DNA of 64,000 nt. Origin: Acanthopleura granulata. Its lineage: Eukaryota; Mollusca; Polyplacophora; Chitonida; Chitonidae. The DNA is taken from positions 29,221,943-29,285,942 of the forward strand of contig JABBOT010000005.1 in NCBI GenBank assembly GCA_016165875.1. Reading direction: 5' to 3'. This document shows, piece by piece, positions 39,401-50,992 of the stretch. Within the stretch, counting starts at the first letter, position 1, and each line of letters starts with the position of its first letter. The translations under genes were made by a program, and so were the position numbers. The notes beneath the pieces are model-generated. The model worked only from the letters and a program-made list of their open reading frames with translations. It had not been told where the DNA came from and did no database searches.

Positions 39401-42400
39401 CACCACGTTCTCCACGATGTAAACCAGCATGACAATACTTTTAAAAGCTTAAAGTGATAGCAAATATACATGAGAAGGGTTGGTGGCTTCTCAACATACA
39501 AGCCTTACATATGGTGAGATCTTGAAATGTGAAAAGGTTGCAGAATACATATGAGGTTTCAAACCTTTTATCTCTATTTAGTATGGAAGGTTTTATAAAT
39601 CTATACCATACAGTTTTGCACCTAGTTTTTACCCAATGTAGTCTTTTCTTTCAAATTTCCAACTTTATTTAAATTCTTTCTTGATAATCAATAAGTATGT
39701 GCATCATGAAATGTTTGAACATGACTAAATCTTCATATTTATATCCACTTCATTCTTGCCGACCAATTACATCTACTGTATGAGGATGAAATTAAATATC
39801 TGGAATTTCTTCACGGATAAAACTAATATTTTCCATGTTCACTCACATTTTCTGTACCAGACAAAGCTGATGACATAGACTTATCCCATGTACAGTACAT
39901 GTATGTGTACAGGCACTAGCTGTATTCAGGTGCTAGCACTGCTCATCATTTCAGAATATCGCTTATACATGCCTTTTTACCTCATGAATCCTATACAGAA
40001 TGGCACAAATGAGAAGGCACATCCTTATTTATCTGATTGGTGTTTTACGCTGTACTCAACAACATTTCATTCATATGGTGGTGGCCAACATTATGGAGGG
40101 AAGAAATCGAGTAGAGCCCTAAGGAAACCTACAACCATTGGCAGGTGGTTGTCGAACCATTCCAGCTACAGCCGGAGAGAAATCCCAGCATGTGCTGGAG
40201 TCGAACTCACAGCGAACGCATTGGTGAGAGGTACCTGGGTGATCATTGAAAACTGCACAGGTGCGCTTACTGTCTCAGCCATATAGGTGCCCGGAAAGCA
40301 CATAATTCTAACTGTCAAATGTAAGCAAATTGCTGACATCAATAATTAGTATAATATTGCACAATGAAATCTGGATATGTGTAACATGAAGTATCTTACA
40401 CTCACTTTACTAATTATCGACAATTAAGTCTAGCGTCTCTGACATTGGCTATATTATATACTTTACTATAAGCATTAAAAATGCTCTCTGGCAGTAATGT
40501 TTCAGTTCAATTCTCCGTATCGAAGGCAGGCATGATTGTGTGATTGTAACGGTAGAGTCTAGATGGGATATACTTCAAGATGTGTGTGGAATTTGCCATG
40601 AAGAGAGGTGGGAGAAAAATGCTATGGACTGGAAACAAAAAGTACATTTGGTCTGCGTTAAGCAAACAGGGTCTTTGTGGCAAATAGTTAAGTAGAGGAT
40701 CTTAGGACTGAGCCAAACAGATGTGTAGGATCAAAGCAATTCTGCATATGTTGAGATACAATACAGCAGAATATAAATATAAACAAGATAACCCTATCTT
40801 ATAACCAAGTTAACCCTACATCTTTAAAGGAACCATGATACCTACTGTATACTGACGCACAGGCAGGGCAATTAAGTACAACTGAAACTGTTCGACGCTG
40901 AGAATACAGGATCTCCTACAAAACCTGAGGAACAACTCTTTTATCTTTCTCACTTCACATTCATAGTTTTTTACCCTGGTAATATCATTTTATTCGTGGA
41001 ATACCTGTATATGATTAAATAACTTAAAGTTGCAAAACGAGTTGTTGTTATTTTAACGCCAGAGCAATCAATGAATTGCACAATATTGCTAATATGCTAC
41101 ACGTATATGTAGGCTCATGCAGTATACATATGCATATATGTACATATACATGAAACAAATTATCTCAAAATCAACTGTCTTTCAATCTATTCAAGGGCTG
41201 CAGTTGTGTATCATAAAGGTTTATGACAAGATCAAAATGTTTTTATAAATATCTTTAAGTCCTTTGAAATACAACTAAATCTAGTGACAACACTAGAAAA
41301 ACAGACATTGTCCCAGGTGCACATAGGTGGACCAGTAATATTAAAGCCATATACATTTACTGAATTATCCATGGCCTTAGATGTCAGATGGTTTTTAGTG
41401 ACAAGAAAAATTTTTTTGGTATTCTGGCTTGTTTCAATGAAGTTTCATTTAATAAGAGTACAATCCAGATAATTTACATCTCTTCATGACATTTTTATTC
41501 ATATTGTAAAATAAACTTCTATACATCACAGATATACAATATACTTTTTTGTAATAAAAAAATGTATTTTCAAGATAACATGCTGTTGATTTCATCCTAC
41601 ATGTACATTACTAAACATAATATGATGCACTCTTAACTAATTGAAAAGAGACCTCGACATGCGAGATGTACATGCATGTTCTGGATTGCTTTCTGGTAAA
41701 GAATGTGAACAAATTTTTTTGAATGATACCCTGAGATGGAATTGGTTATATAATGGAAAGTTAAATATGAACAGACGCAGAAACAATAGGCAGACTCAAG
41801 GTCTCCATCAGAAGTGTGACCTTGAGGCTGACAGCCGATCAGGTAAGCCTGACCTTACACACAGATCATTCCCTGCAGGCAAGGTAGTCAGACAGCCATG
41901 AAAATCACTGACACAAACCCGATACCGACTGAGAAAGGGTGTTCACTTCAAAATCAAAAAAAAAAACAAAAACAATCTAGCACATCTAGAGAGGCCACAG
42001 GTCTATGTCAATGGGCTATTGTTTAAAAAGGGGAAGAAAAGCATAATTTACTGCCAGAAAAAATGCAGATGCTGTGCACCCATCATATGAACAAATTGGA
42101 CAAGATGAGCAGATCCATTGCCAAGGAGCAAGACTGAAGAAAAAATCTACATAAATCTTCAATCCTTTCAATCATTAAAAGAGTTTTTAAAAGCTTTTCA
42201 GCAATAGTTGGAAAGGTTGCAGAATTAGGGTATATCCACTAGGATTACCACCTACATGCTGAAAGTTAATTAAGATACCGAACACCAGCCATCATCACAA
42301 AAACAACAAGGCACTAAGTTTGAAAGCAAATCCTCAATTTGTTCACATATATTACATTCACAGCATGGATATCTATAAAAAGTCCTATGTAAACAGATGA

Positions 42401-45400
42401 ATGGAAGGTGAATGGCAGCAACTTTACTAGAATACAGAGATTAAAGCACTATAAAGTATCAAAATATTATGCCTTGAAGTACTTTTTAATTTTAGGTCTC
42501 CCACGCCTGCACAATCCAGCTGGGGCTTTGCTAGACAAAATCATAGAGAGATTCTTACATCATCGGTAATTAATTTTTTGAATTTGTTTTTTGTCTGAAC
42601 ACAGGAAGTATTTCAACTTTTTTAATCCCATGAGTATATAATTGCAGTTGGTAGTCAAACTATCATGCACATCAGTGTGCTTAACTGTGAGTCGTCTAAC
42701 ACCCTACGGTGATAATTCTGTCTCCCTTAGCTATTTCCTGCTTGCTTATTTCCTCACCAATGATCTGTCATGTACTCAACAGGTTACAACAGCTTCATGT
42801 ACATGTTATGTTTCATAGGTAAGCCTTTCTGTTCACAAAAGTGCAAGTATAAAGAGATATATGTACATGTGGTATAAATTTATGAAATTCCTCAACAAAA
42901 TTAACTGCAACTTGTTGAATGAAAAGGAAAACAATTCAAAATGAAATGGTATGTTATGCCCTTTGAAAATCAATTTCAGACATATAATTAAGGGTGACTG
43001 TCATATTTTGCTGGCTACAAGTATGGCAAATATTACGTCATTTAAAGACACACACACAAAGTATAGCTTTTCCAACAAAAGTACACCAATGTTAATGCAA
43101 ATTAATCAAATAATACATAAAAATGTATAACTGTATGTGATGATGTTTTCACACACTTGTACTATACTAACAGATTGCTAAGAGATAATTTTACAGAAAT
43201 AAATGTGCACATGATGAAAAGGAGTCCTTACAATACAATAATCTATCACTGAGACCCACAATGTTACACTGAATCATAACATGTATAATAAACCTTCAGC
43301 ACCACATGACAGGACTGGTGAATGATAAGTAGAGTATAGCCAGGTTCTAGTCGAATACTGTCTGGCTACCATATGCAAACCTTGATCCACACCCTCTTGC
43401 CATCATGAAGTGATCATCTGGCCATGGTGGGCTCATCATGGTGCCATCATGGGTGTACCATGCTGCCATCCTGATCAGAATTTACCAGCTTTTTATACAT
43501 TGTTACAAACTTATTTTTTGGACAATCCATCATGTCTTCATGTAATGGGGATAAGCATTTCTTTCAGCTCAACACTTTCTAGAATTCTACCCTATACTGT
43601 AGCGTCGGTGTCAGTAGCCTAGTAATAGGGACTTCAGATAGAAGCATGCATATGCAGAGCACAGTTAATAAAGGGTGTGCTGACAACATACAGGCCATTG
43701 ACATCAGATCTAAATAGTTACACTGTTGTACTATAGGCTTTCCACACTGACTCTGTACAGGGTATATAGGCAGTGGCTGAAACACAAAGTCTTTTTAGGG
43801 CTGAAAAATGCCTACATATCTATAGGACTGCACTGTACATGTGACATGTGACTGTACATGTGATAGTTAAGGTACACATATGGATTTGTTTTCAATGTCA
43901 TAAAATCATCTGGCGATCATCTGCCCATGATGGTACCATGATGGTGTCATGATACATACATCCTGATCGGATCATATGGCCATGATAATTGGACAATCAA
44001 TCAGGACCATGCAGTAGGCTTATATACATACAGTTAGGATGGGCGTAGCATATTCTGTTATAATCTAGCTGTCCTGTACTTACTGTATTATCTACACTGA
44101 CTTGGAAAGTTTTTGTGGTTAAGAAGCCTATGTAAGTCATGTAATCAAAAACAATAAAACCATTTTCTTTGTAGGTAAATAATTTTTGTAAGTGAGTAAC
44201 TTTCACATTTAAATAATTCACAAATACATCGTTATGTAACTTCTCCAGAATGAAGCTTTTTTTCTCTACTTAAAAGATAAAAGCAGTGGATAGTGGATTA
44301 TATATATATATATAAAATAAATAAAAAAATAAGCCATTGTGAGTTCAAACCCATCTCATGCTGGCTTCCATGCATGAGATCCCATTAATTCTCCCAGAAT
44401 TAAAAAAGTCAACTGCACACCAACATTAACACCAACATCCCTCCCACCACTTTTCTCCTCTTCTCATGATACTTTGTCTTACTTGGCAGAAATGAGCTAA
44501 ATAGTGAGGACATTCTTTCATATACCTGGCCATATGTATTCCTGCACATGTCACACAAAATAAGCAGAAAAAGATCCTTCCAACGCTGTCACTAGAGAAC
44601 TACCAAAGCTTTATTAATAAAAAATCAACAGCAATAAAAATACACAATAAAATTAGTCTTGTAATCTTTTTAACATCAGAAATAAAATTCCCTAAAATTT
44701 AATGTGAAGATAACTAAAGATTTATTATTTATGCACGTCTCTGCACTTTGTACATAACCATATTTTCTATTACACTTCTTAAATTTACCTGTACAATTGA
44801 GAGCTTAGCTACATCTACTACCATGCACAGAAGAGCAGCACCTACTATCAGACCAAGTTCCACACATGCAGATCAATGGAATAACACAGTAAAGTGTTTT
44901 ATAATTTACTTACATGTGATGGTCGAGCTATTTCTTCATAGGACACATGGAAATGGAAGACAGCAGGAGAGTTCACCAGGCACACAGTCTCCCCCATCCT
45001 GGAGGTCTCAACTGTCAAGATTACAACTTTACCGGCAAATCATACATTCTAGCCATTTATAAACTTTTGGTTAATACCTTTTTCAAACCCATTCCTTGGG
45101 CCTTGACTGCATAAACTACACATATATAAGAAAAGCTAAGATTACATTTCCTGTGAAATAATTATGTACCATTTTCATTCAGTGCATAGCATTTCACTGG
45201 ATTTTAGACAATAATGTATGGTAACAAAACAAAAAATCTGTTCCAATAGCCTGTCAACGCATGCCAAAAGAAATGTGTCAAGGTAAATAGTCCAGGTGTT
45301 ACTGCAACTGTTGCTTTAAAATCCAACAGAAGTCTGTGACTTGTGGAACATTGGTAATATAAGCCATCCTGGTAACTCCTCTATCCCATCCTCCCAATGA

Positions 45401-48400
45401 CTGGTTTGGGTATGGTGTAAGTACTGTGTTATCACAGGTGTCTAGCTATTAACATCTGTCAGCTAGCAATTCTCCCCATGGGATCACCATGGACTGCGAC
45501 ATGCTTACGGGTATCTACAGGTGCGCCCCACAAAGCCCCTTCCTTTCTGTTACAGTGGCTATAAGGTCAATAACAGTGTGGCTGAGGAGGACAGAGCATG
45601 GTCTTAAGGCCAAACACCTCGCCTCATCCCAACCTGTATCTCAGGCAATGTGCACAGGTAATCCATAGGATGTACGGCAGTGACAGTGTCCGTGTACAGA
45701 CAGGAGGTTGTACCAACAGGTGTGAGACGTGTGTGCAGTGGCCAGGACATACGCATCCACCTCTCGATTAAACAAGCTCCTATAACCTCGCTTGCCAGTC
45801 CTCCTTGCAGAACACATTGACAACTGTAAAATCAATGGGGTGCTGGTCGATCTACATAGCACACAGAAAATACATGTACCTGTGCCCAGTCAAAATGGGC
45901 CAAAAAAGCGGACACTTGTCCTATGATGTGTCTCGCCACATTTCCCTGCTCTACAGGTTACATGTTATACATGTACAACATTAACTGAGGTTTATATGCT
46001 ACATAGTACAACATGAAGGGCATATCAAATGCCTCAATTCCCAGTCTACATCATCAGCCATATTGCTTCAGGTGAAAAATTGCAATTAACTCTTCAAAAC
46101 TTCTTTTGCCCAAAATAAAGGGTTTTTCAATGTTGTTTTTTTTTTCTTCATTTTCAATGAAGAATACTTTTTGAGAGTAAGCATGTAATTAAGTACATTA
46201 TGGCACATATTAGTAATTTCCTCCACCTAAAGATTAAACGTAATACACAGTTAATTCATTAAATGATCCAGAAAATAATGTACATTGTACCTGAATGAAG
46301 CCAAGACATACATACTGTATGGTTCATCATGTCTACTCAGTATGCACTCTAAGTCACCACACATGACTACAACAATTATCTACATGTATGTTAACTCCAT
46401 CACACTACAAGCATTTTAATACACATGTACAGAATACATTTCGTATTAAGCTCAATTACCCCACACCTCCAGCTGAAATATATGAGAAAATCTGACGCGC
46501 ATATTCCGTAAGAAATATTATGAATGTAACACATTCCCCTTCACCATCATATATTGTTGGTGGCTTCTAGGATGAGTGAATTTTTCCTACACTTTTCTAC
46601 ATAAATGATAGAGAAGTAGCACATATATGGTATAAAGGATCGAGAATTGTTTCTGATATTCTGATACATGTATATGCAAGGGTGTTTCATGTGTACATAC
46701 ACAATATACAGACATTACACTGTGCACATATATATATATACATATATATATGTATATGCATGTAAACACAAACAAAGAAAATATCCATACTTTGCACCAA
46801 GATATTTCATTGGAATTCTATAAGGCTATACAAGTACTAAGTATTAAAGACCAAAACATGTTTAACATAAACTTTAAGACTAGCTACAAGTACATGCTTT
46901 CAGTGCTTCCAGAAATTTCATTGGCTGAGGGTTTACCTACCTGAATTATGTTGTAAATAAGAACCAAAAAAATACATAAATTAGAGCTGATACAACAGCG
47001 TTGCTGGGGTCCACACTATTACCTATCTACCACATCTGGTAGCCTGCTGATATCTTCATGGTAAAAAAAAAAAGCAAAAAAACTGGAAAGACTGCAAAAG
47101 GAATGAACTGGATTTGAACCCATAACTGCCAATTAGAATAGGCCTACTACAAAAAACCAGCATGGAAGCAGTTCAGCTTTGATCTTTTGCCCGTAGCCCA
47201 TAACAAAAGACATAAAGGATACAGGGTGGCATGGATAAACTCCATTCTCATAGCAAACAGCACTCAGCAATGTGCAGCTTTACAACTATAAGGGTTTCCT
47301 ACCACGTTCCCTCTAAATGTGATGAAATTTGGCTTTTTCACACTTTGAATAGTACTTATATGACCCTTTGCGCTCCGTAATTTTCAGCATTACAACTGTA
47401 ACAGTTTTCTGTAACTTGACCTCCAAATATTGCGGAACATTGCACTTTTTGAACATTAATCATAATTTGTGTCCAAATTGTACATTGTCAGGATGAAAAA
47501 TAAAGTTTGCAGGGAAAAATTCCCATGTAATAATGGTAAGAATTGACTGGAATTGAACCTCAGAGTGCTAGGACTAGTCTGCAGTGCCTAATAATTTCAT
47601 AATACTTGAAAAAAAAAACAGAGAAAAAAGACTAGCAAGATTTAACTGGATTTGAACCTGAGACTGCCAGGTACAGTGTTCATTGGGGCTAAGGGTGAAA
47701 GCCAGTGAAAAGAAAACAAATAGTCCTGTCAGATACAAAGGCTCTGCCACATGTAGGGAGAGACTGTACCACTGGTGTACTGCTCCCAGCCCAAGACAGA
47801 ATCAGAATACCCCGCTCATGTCAGCCAAACCACAGGTAGGGAGAGACTCTGCCTTTGATCTACAGCTCCCATGTTACGGGAGAATTTTGAGAAATCTTTG
47901 TTGGTTTCTTAGCAAAAACTTCAAAACTGTACAATGTACGAAACTAATTCTAGCAGAATTGTAATCCTGACAACACGGAGCACCATGATACTATGTTTGG
48001 TTAATCATTTTTACATAACTTCAGAGGTTAATTACAGCCTAATTTGCACATGAAATTTAACACATAAGGGATACTACGTAGGGCCATCCACCTAGACACA
48101 GCAAATAGAATTTCCATGAGACAGGTATACCCGTTTGTGAGAAAAAGATTGTTTAAGCTTAACAATGAAATTCAAAATGGCTGCTAAATCACATGACTGG
48201 CCAATAGACACTAAACTTCAAAAGCTGCCTCATATGTTCATTATCAAGACTTGGATTCTCTACCTTCAGTAGTTTGGGAGATATTGCAATTTTTCCAGGG
48301 GACTAAAAATAATAATAATAACTGTGTGGACCTTAATAAAATTCATCCAAACTTTAGAAAGCAGAAATTCACCGTACCATGCATTAAACCATGTTGTTCT

Positions 48401-50992
48401 ATCCATTATTGCGTCATTTAAATACCAATCAAACCATCACAGTCAGCTGGATGCAGACAGGCAAAATGTCATTAACTTCAGGCAACCATGCACAATGTTG
48501 TGAAATCACATACAAAGTTAAAAGTTACATGTATTATTAATTTCCGAACTTCACCATGATAATGGATATATAACTTGCACATAACTTGTGGTATGAGTGT
48601 GCAGTTCTTCATAAACTCAAACAGGACATGCAAGTTCTCTAAATTTGTTTACAGGTTGAATATTCACATCTATGCATGCAGTGTATCTTAATTAACCTTC
48701 AGATGGCTGTTCATTTAACACTTTTGAAGATTTCAGAAAAAAAGATATCACATATTTGTGACAAATGATTGATTGATTGTTTGGCAATCAATGCTGTGCT
48801 CATGTTGAAGTATCACGGAAACCACCCATACTTTAGGGAAGATCACAACTGTGTAGATAATAAACGGCACAGCGTACGTGTATATGAATAAAGTAGGTTT
48901 CTCCAAACACCCAGAATGACAAGCTTAGCAAAAGGATAACCATGATAATGTAAACATAATAATGTCACTGACAAAAGCTTTCAGGTGATGAAATATTATC
49001 TTGATGAGATGCACACCTTGTAATATTAGATACTAGTATATGTATTATGAAAAAAATTACATTGACTGATTGATTCTAGTACTTAGTATTTAAGCTCGGG
49101 TTTTACTTCCTACTTAATAGGTTTTCAGTCAAATGACGATGAGGAGCCCTAAGAATGTATATATACATATACATGCTGTAATTCCTCAACCTTGTCAACA
49201 ACCCCTGCAACCAATGTTTCAAAACACTCTGACAGAACTATGGGGTGTAGAGAAATAATGTGCACAGTTTTATGAAGCTTGCATCTTGGTTCACACAAAC
49301 AAATCATTTTAACATCATTTTCATTATCACTGTGTTCACAAGTTCTACTGGAAAAAGCGCTTTAGTGTTTAAAAAGGTTGATTCACAGTACGTGTGTTCT
49401 TGTGGCACAGTGAGTCCACGCCGCCCAAGTGGCACAGTGAGTCCGCGCTGCCAAAGTGGCACAGTGAGTCCGCACAGTGAGTCCGCGCTGCCAAAGTGGC
49501 ACAGTGAGTCCGCGCTGCCAAAGTGGCAAAGTGAGTCCACGCCCTCAAAGTGGCACAGTGAGTCCACGCTACCAAAGTGAAGAAACCAGACATGACACAC
49601 CATCCAGTCACATTATACTTGTAATACCGGGTTTGTGATATTGCAGTAAACCACTGAGGTTTATTGCCCGCAAGGCAACTACACTGCAAAAATGAGACCC
49701 TCAATGAATTAAATGCAAGGCACATGATGATCCAATTGCTGAGTAGGGTGTTAGCCACTATGTTAGGTTTCCCAATCCTGCATCCGGGGTGCCTTTGTGT
49801 TGTTCAGAGAGGTGTTAAACTTAACCCTTGGTTAAAAAGGTCCTAACCCGGGATTAAGTTTAACCCATGGATAGAGGTTGTTTAAATGAGTTACCATATA
49901 CATGTAGGCCTATAAGACATATAATACATGTCGCATAAACAAGTACAGATTTCACGGTGAAAATTCTATACATATGTAGGAGAAACTTCTGCTGACATCT
50001 CAACAGAGTTAAGCAATCGCTGTAGACAGCAACAATATAGGCAAAAGCAACCTATTACAGGCATATATCTCCTACCCTTGGCATGATATACAATGAAACT
50101 ATCCAGATCTCCAACCTTTCACCTCCAGACCTTTATTAAAGCAGCCAAAAAAATGTGCCAAAATAAACATTGCAGCCATTTAATAGCTAACACTTTGTCT
50201 GGCAAATGGTTCAGCAGCACAATTCTGCTCAACCTCATGTTTACAGCTGACCTTGGGCATGTTGGGAAAACATTTATCCCTGACTGGGAGCGAAGGTTAT
50301 AATAATGATACTAGGAAAATGCATGTTCCACCACATATACCTGACAGTCAGGACAGTGTTTTGGTCAGAATACAAGGGATGTAAAAATACTTAAATTATA
50401 TGAAAGAAATCCAGACCTACAGAACAAACCTGACACCATGATTCAAAAGGATTTTCAATGAATTACACTATTTAACCCACCTAACTGAAGATTCCATAAG
50501 AAACAAACTCTTTGGTTACAGTATGTTTGTAAAATTTTCCTGAGGTGATGTGATAATATTCCTCACATAACGGTGCACGAGGTAGACGCGATAACGAGTA
50601 AGGCATTTATGCTGTGATGACTTCAAGAGCGTTTAAAGGGGCAGCGTCATTCGTGGATACAAATTAGTGATTGGTGATGTCATGTGTTCTTGTGCGATGT
50701 CAAACCTAGCAAAGCGTAAAGGACATGCAAATTTTGTTTCCATATTCTTGAACGAAACATACAATATCGGTTTTCACACACTGCAATATCTGAAAACTGC
50801 TTTCAAACCACAGAAATTCTGACACCAAAGTAGACCTTTAAGTTATTAAACTGTGTGAGTTCTTTCAGACTTCAGAAATGAGTTTTGTTGATTTTTAACT
50901 GAAAATCACATAAGTCTCACCTGTACATCGATGTCGGATCCCCTTCTGAACAATCCTATGGTCTCGTTGGTAAGAGGTATGTTACCCAGCAT
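24306..50992 (-). CDS. Unrecognised gene with C-terminal membrane anchor (composite, partly resolved)
   Basis: This is a right-to-left gene model. Confident exons are 26015-27106, 24962-25105 and 24306-24497, all phase 0, encoding about 475 residues. Going upstream, the candidate exons are 30744-30761, 33690-33739, 35740-35776, 36728-36795, 44914-about 45011 and a possible start exon 50921-50992. The phases agree from 36728 downward, but at least one linking exon above it is missing. The confident part is polar and Ser/Thr/Glu-rich with acidic runs and two (I/V)NP(L/M)FL motifs. It ends in a transmembrane segment (IKWTLITVIVVAVLIVAIAL) with a short YFTSKDS tail. A single-pass protein with its bulk on the cytosolic side is inferred from the basic residues (ERRKQ) before the membrane segment. 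I do not recognise the family. The upstream exons could belong to a different gene. Confidence 0.5.
24962..25105 (-). CDS. Internal exon (48 codons) of the membrane-anchored protein
   Basis: The exon lies between acceptor ATGTCTACAG and donor GTATGATG and is phase 0 at both ends. It encodes a proline-containing segment with NIPPYMQKYLVDGPP and ends PELQDSE. No known domain is recognised. Confidence 0.8.
25739..25960 (-). repeat. R1 SINE in the intron next to the large exon
   Basis: TTTATTTATTTGATTGCTGT, then ATTATGGTGGGAGAAAACCG, AGCCTGGGGGAAACCCAC, a GGAAGCCAGCATG segment and GTCAGAGGCACCGAGG. It lies about 55 bp beyond the donor of the 26015-27106 exon, in the same orientation as that gene. 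Confidence 0.88.
26015..27106 (-). CDS. Large internal exon (364 codons), Ser/Thr-rich and acidic
   Basis: The acceptor CACCTTTCTGTCCATCAG lies at 27107 and the donor GTAAATAAG below 26015. The exon is phase 0 on both sides. Residues 1-24 hold AIFGGN...VKINPLFLEG. A long low-complexity Ser/Thr/Pro/Glu region follows, then a more conserved-looking stretch (KTVKFAEDTVDNENKTKRYM). Near the end come VNPMFL (336-340) and a run of acidic residues before HPALPRYDQ. An ATG at 27175 would extend the frame upstream through the acceptor, but the pyrimidine tract and a TCTAAT branch-like site favour splicing. Confidence 0.85.
27690..28345. repeat. Degenerate ~165-bp satellite, about four units
   Basis: Each unit carries AGGTCATGACACACCCT, CCTAAGGAACATTTATGC, AAGCATAAGCTT, AGTTAT, a GGCCAAGA-type segment, and TGGTGACCTTGACCTTGAGC. 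Spacing varies between copies. The same word set is familiar from mollusc genomic DNA, from memory. Confidence 0.8.
29817..30295. repeat. 39-bp minisatellite
   Basis: About 12 copies of a unit of the form TTACATGACATGATCTGGGT followed by CACACATGCATGGTCTATG. The 39-bp period keeps a 13-residue repeat frame open on the minus strand, which is an artefact. Confidence 0.92.
30744..30761 (-). CDS. Candidate 18-nt microexon (YRTLPQ)
   Basis: The microexon lies between CCCACAG and GTAAAC and is phase 0 at both ends, so it fits directly before the 26015-27106 exon. Alternatively an in-frame ATG a few codons upstream (MEYPQ, after an in-frame TGA) would make this the end of an alternative first exon. 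Confidence 0.4.
31932..32105 (-). repeat. R1 SINE copy
   Basis: TTTATTTGTTTAACATCGTA, TGGTGGCCAGCATTACGGTG, GGGAAACCCATGACCATCTG and CCACATACGGCCGGAGAAGC. The head is absent. It directly abuts the 42-bp array. Confidence 0.85.
32212..32660. repeat. 42-bp minisatellite with a longer composite unit
   Basis: The 42-bp unit GACTATCCACTGGATCTGTC, AAATACAGTTGTGTGTGTAC, AT repeats about nine times. In several left-hand units an extra GTATATGTCTGTACCTGTGC insert lengthens the unit, giving a two-level pattern. Both strands stay open because 42 is a multiple of three. Confidence 0.94.
33690..33739 (-). CDS. Candidate 50-nt exon
   Basis: The acceptor CTTCTGTGGTCAG and donor GTTAGT flank it. In the frame entered with one carried base it reads GTFKHGCICQANIKGE and leaves in phase 0, which joins cleanly to the 18-nt exon downstream. 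Confidence 0.45.
33815..33912 (-). repeat. R1 SINE fragment
   Basis: GATTTAGTTTTACACTGTCC, AAGAATATTTTGACATGATA and TATTATGGTGGGAGGAAA. Confidence 0.65.
33992..34202 (-). repeat. R1 SINE copy, diverged
   Basis: TTGGCACTTTGTGCCATTCT, TGATGGTTGGAGGAAACAGG, CGCCCACGACCATCAGC, CAGACCCTCCCACGTGAG and GGATGCCAATGAACATGCG align with R1 in order. Confidence 0.78.
34205..34350 (-). repeat. R2 SINE fragment
   Basis: TTATTTATTTAATTTCAATC, GATTAACACCATGCTCAACA, CACAGTCAGTTTTACAGGTG and TTTGCCAAGTTACTGAAG. It lies head-to-tail against the R1 copy on its left. Confidence 0.72.
35740..35776 (-). CDS. Weak candidate 37-nt exon
   Basis: The acceptor TACTAACTCAG and a weak donor GTATCT flank a short open stretch (VGSELQSCIPGK) that enters in phase 0 and leaves one base. 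This is exactly the phase change needed between the neighbouring candidates. The evidence is phase and splice sites only. Confidence 0.22.
35788..35905 (-). repeat. R1 SINE fragment with internal deletion
   Basis: TTTTATTTATTCACACTTAT, GATGACGCCCAGCATTATGG, GAAACCCACAACCATCCGCA and GACCTTCCCACATACG. It is adjacent to the weak 37-nt exon candidate. Confidence 0.75.
36290..36485 (-). repeat. R1 SINE copy, diverged
   Basis: TTTATACCATTCTCAAGAAG, GACGGTTGGAGGAAACACAG, CAGAACCTAGGGGAATC and GCAGACCTTCTCAAG retain R1 order. Confidence 0.7.
36728..36795 (-). CDS. Candidate 68-nt exon (YGVIFMSDSGALYFVSPGKQIN)
   Basis: The strong acceptor GGTGTCTACAG and strong donor GTAAGT flank a protein-like segment with alternating hydrophobic residues (22 codons after two completing bases). 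It leaves in phase 0. The residue pattern looks like folded extracellular or beta-rich sequence, but no family is recognised. Confidence 0.5.
38238..38900. repeat. 46-bp minisatellite
   Basis: A unit of the form AAGAATCTCAGCTGAATCCC, TGAATGATCACACCACCCAT, ACACAC recurs at about 46-bp steps (38249, 38295, 38341, then 38391 and 38437 after a longer unit). About 13 to 14 copies are present. Confidence 0.94.
40025..40285 (-). repeat. R1 SINE, near full length
   Basis: ATTGGTGTTTTACGCTGTAC, GGCCAACATTATGGAGG, CTACAACCATTGGCAGG, GCCGGAGAGAAATCCCAGCA and GAGTCGAACTCACAGCGAAC. The last part is a clear reversed B-box region. Confidence 0.88.
43408..43482. repeat. First of two related repeats (ATCATCTGGCCATG-type)
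   Basis: GTGATCATCTGGCCATGGTG, TCATCATGGTGCCATCATGG and CCATCCTGATCAGA match, with changes, a second copy at 43906-43990. Confidence 0.55.
43906..43990. repeat. Second of two related repeats (ATCATCTGGCCATG-type)
   Basis: CATCTGGCGATCATCTGCCC, GGTACCATGATGGTGTCATG and CATCCTGATCGGATCATATG share word order with 43408-43482. Confidence 0.55.
44335..44376 (+). repeat. R1 SINE head-end fragment, opposite orientation
   Basis: TGTGAGTTCAAACCCATCTC followed by ATGCTGGCTTCC is the reverse complement of the right end of the other R1 copies. It is the only R1 piece found in this direction. Confidence 0.6.
44914..45011 (-). CDS. Candidate exon (ETVCLVNSPAVFHFHVSYEE)
   Basis: The donor GTAAGT lies below 44914 and the exon leaves in phase 0. 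Three possible acceptors (exon start at 44998, 45006 or 45011) all keep the same open frame. The peptide has a beta-strand-like hydrophobic pattern. The links to exons on either side are unresolved. Confidence 0.42.
47095..47690 (-). repeat. Cluster of B-box-like SINE head fragments
   Basis: Three patches (about 47104, 47539, 47643) share AACTGGATTTGAACC followed by a short purine-rich segment and GACTGCCA-like words. Reversed, each gives a GGTTCAAATCC-type B-box. They sit next to poly-A stretches. Confidence 0.4.
49404..49580. repeat. 27-bp minisatellite
   Basis: About six copies of GGCACAGTGAGTCCGCGCTG followed by CCAAAGT, one truncated. It is GC-rich compared with its surroundings. The apparent proteins on both strands are array artefacts. 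Confidence 0.93.
50921..50992 (-). CDS. Candidate first coding exon (MLGNIPLTNETIGLFRRGSD)
   Basis: The ATG at 50990-50992 starts 24 codons that end in phase 0 at a good donor GTGAGA. All three frames of the preceding bases carry stops, and an AG acceptor-like site lies at about 51030, so upstream sequence would be 5' untranslated. No clear signal peptide is seen. Linkage to the downstream exons is inferred from strand and phase only. Confidence 0.42.

Larger units (their letters stand above)
37041..44913. other. Long stretch without a supported exon
   Basis: It contains the 46-bp array, one R1 SINE, a pair of related ~80-bp repeats (about 43408 and 43906) and AT-rich sequence. A less AT-rich patch at 37041-37410 is open on the + strand for 118 codons (start not ATG-supported by context) but resembles nothing I know. 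At least one exon needed by the minus-strand model should lie here and was not found. Confidence 0.45.
45012..50920. other. AT-rich stretch without a supported exon
   Basis: It contains (TA)n near 46728, SINE head fragments and the 27-bp array. A patch at 45490-45600 has a good minus-strand acceptor (CTGTCCTCCTCAG) but stops interrupt the following frames, so no exon is called. Confidence 0.45.

Noticed and set aside
49260..49758. Frames on both strands rich in Ser, Val and Pro repeats
   Set aside because: They are explained by the 27-bp GC-rich array.
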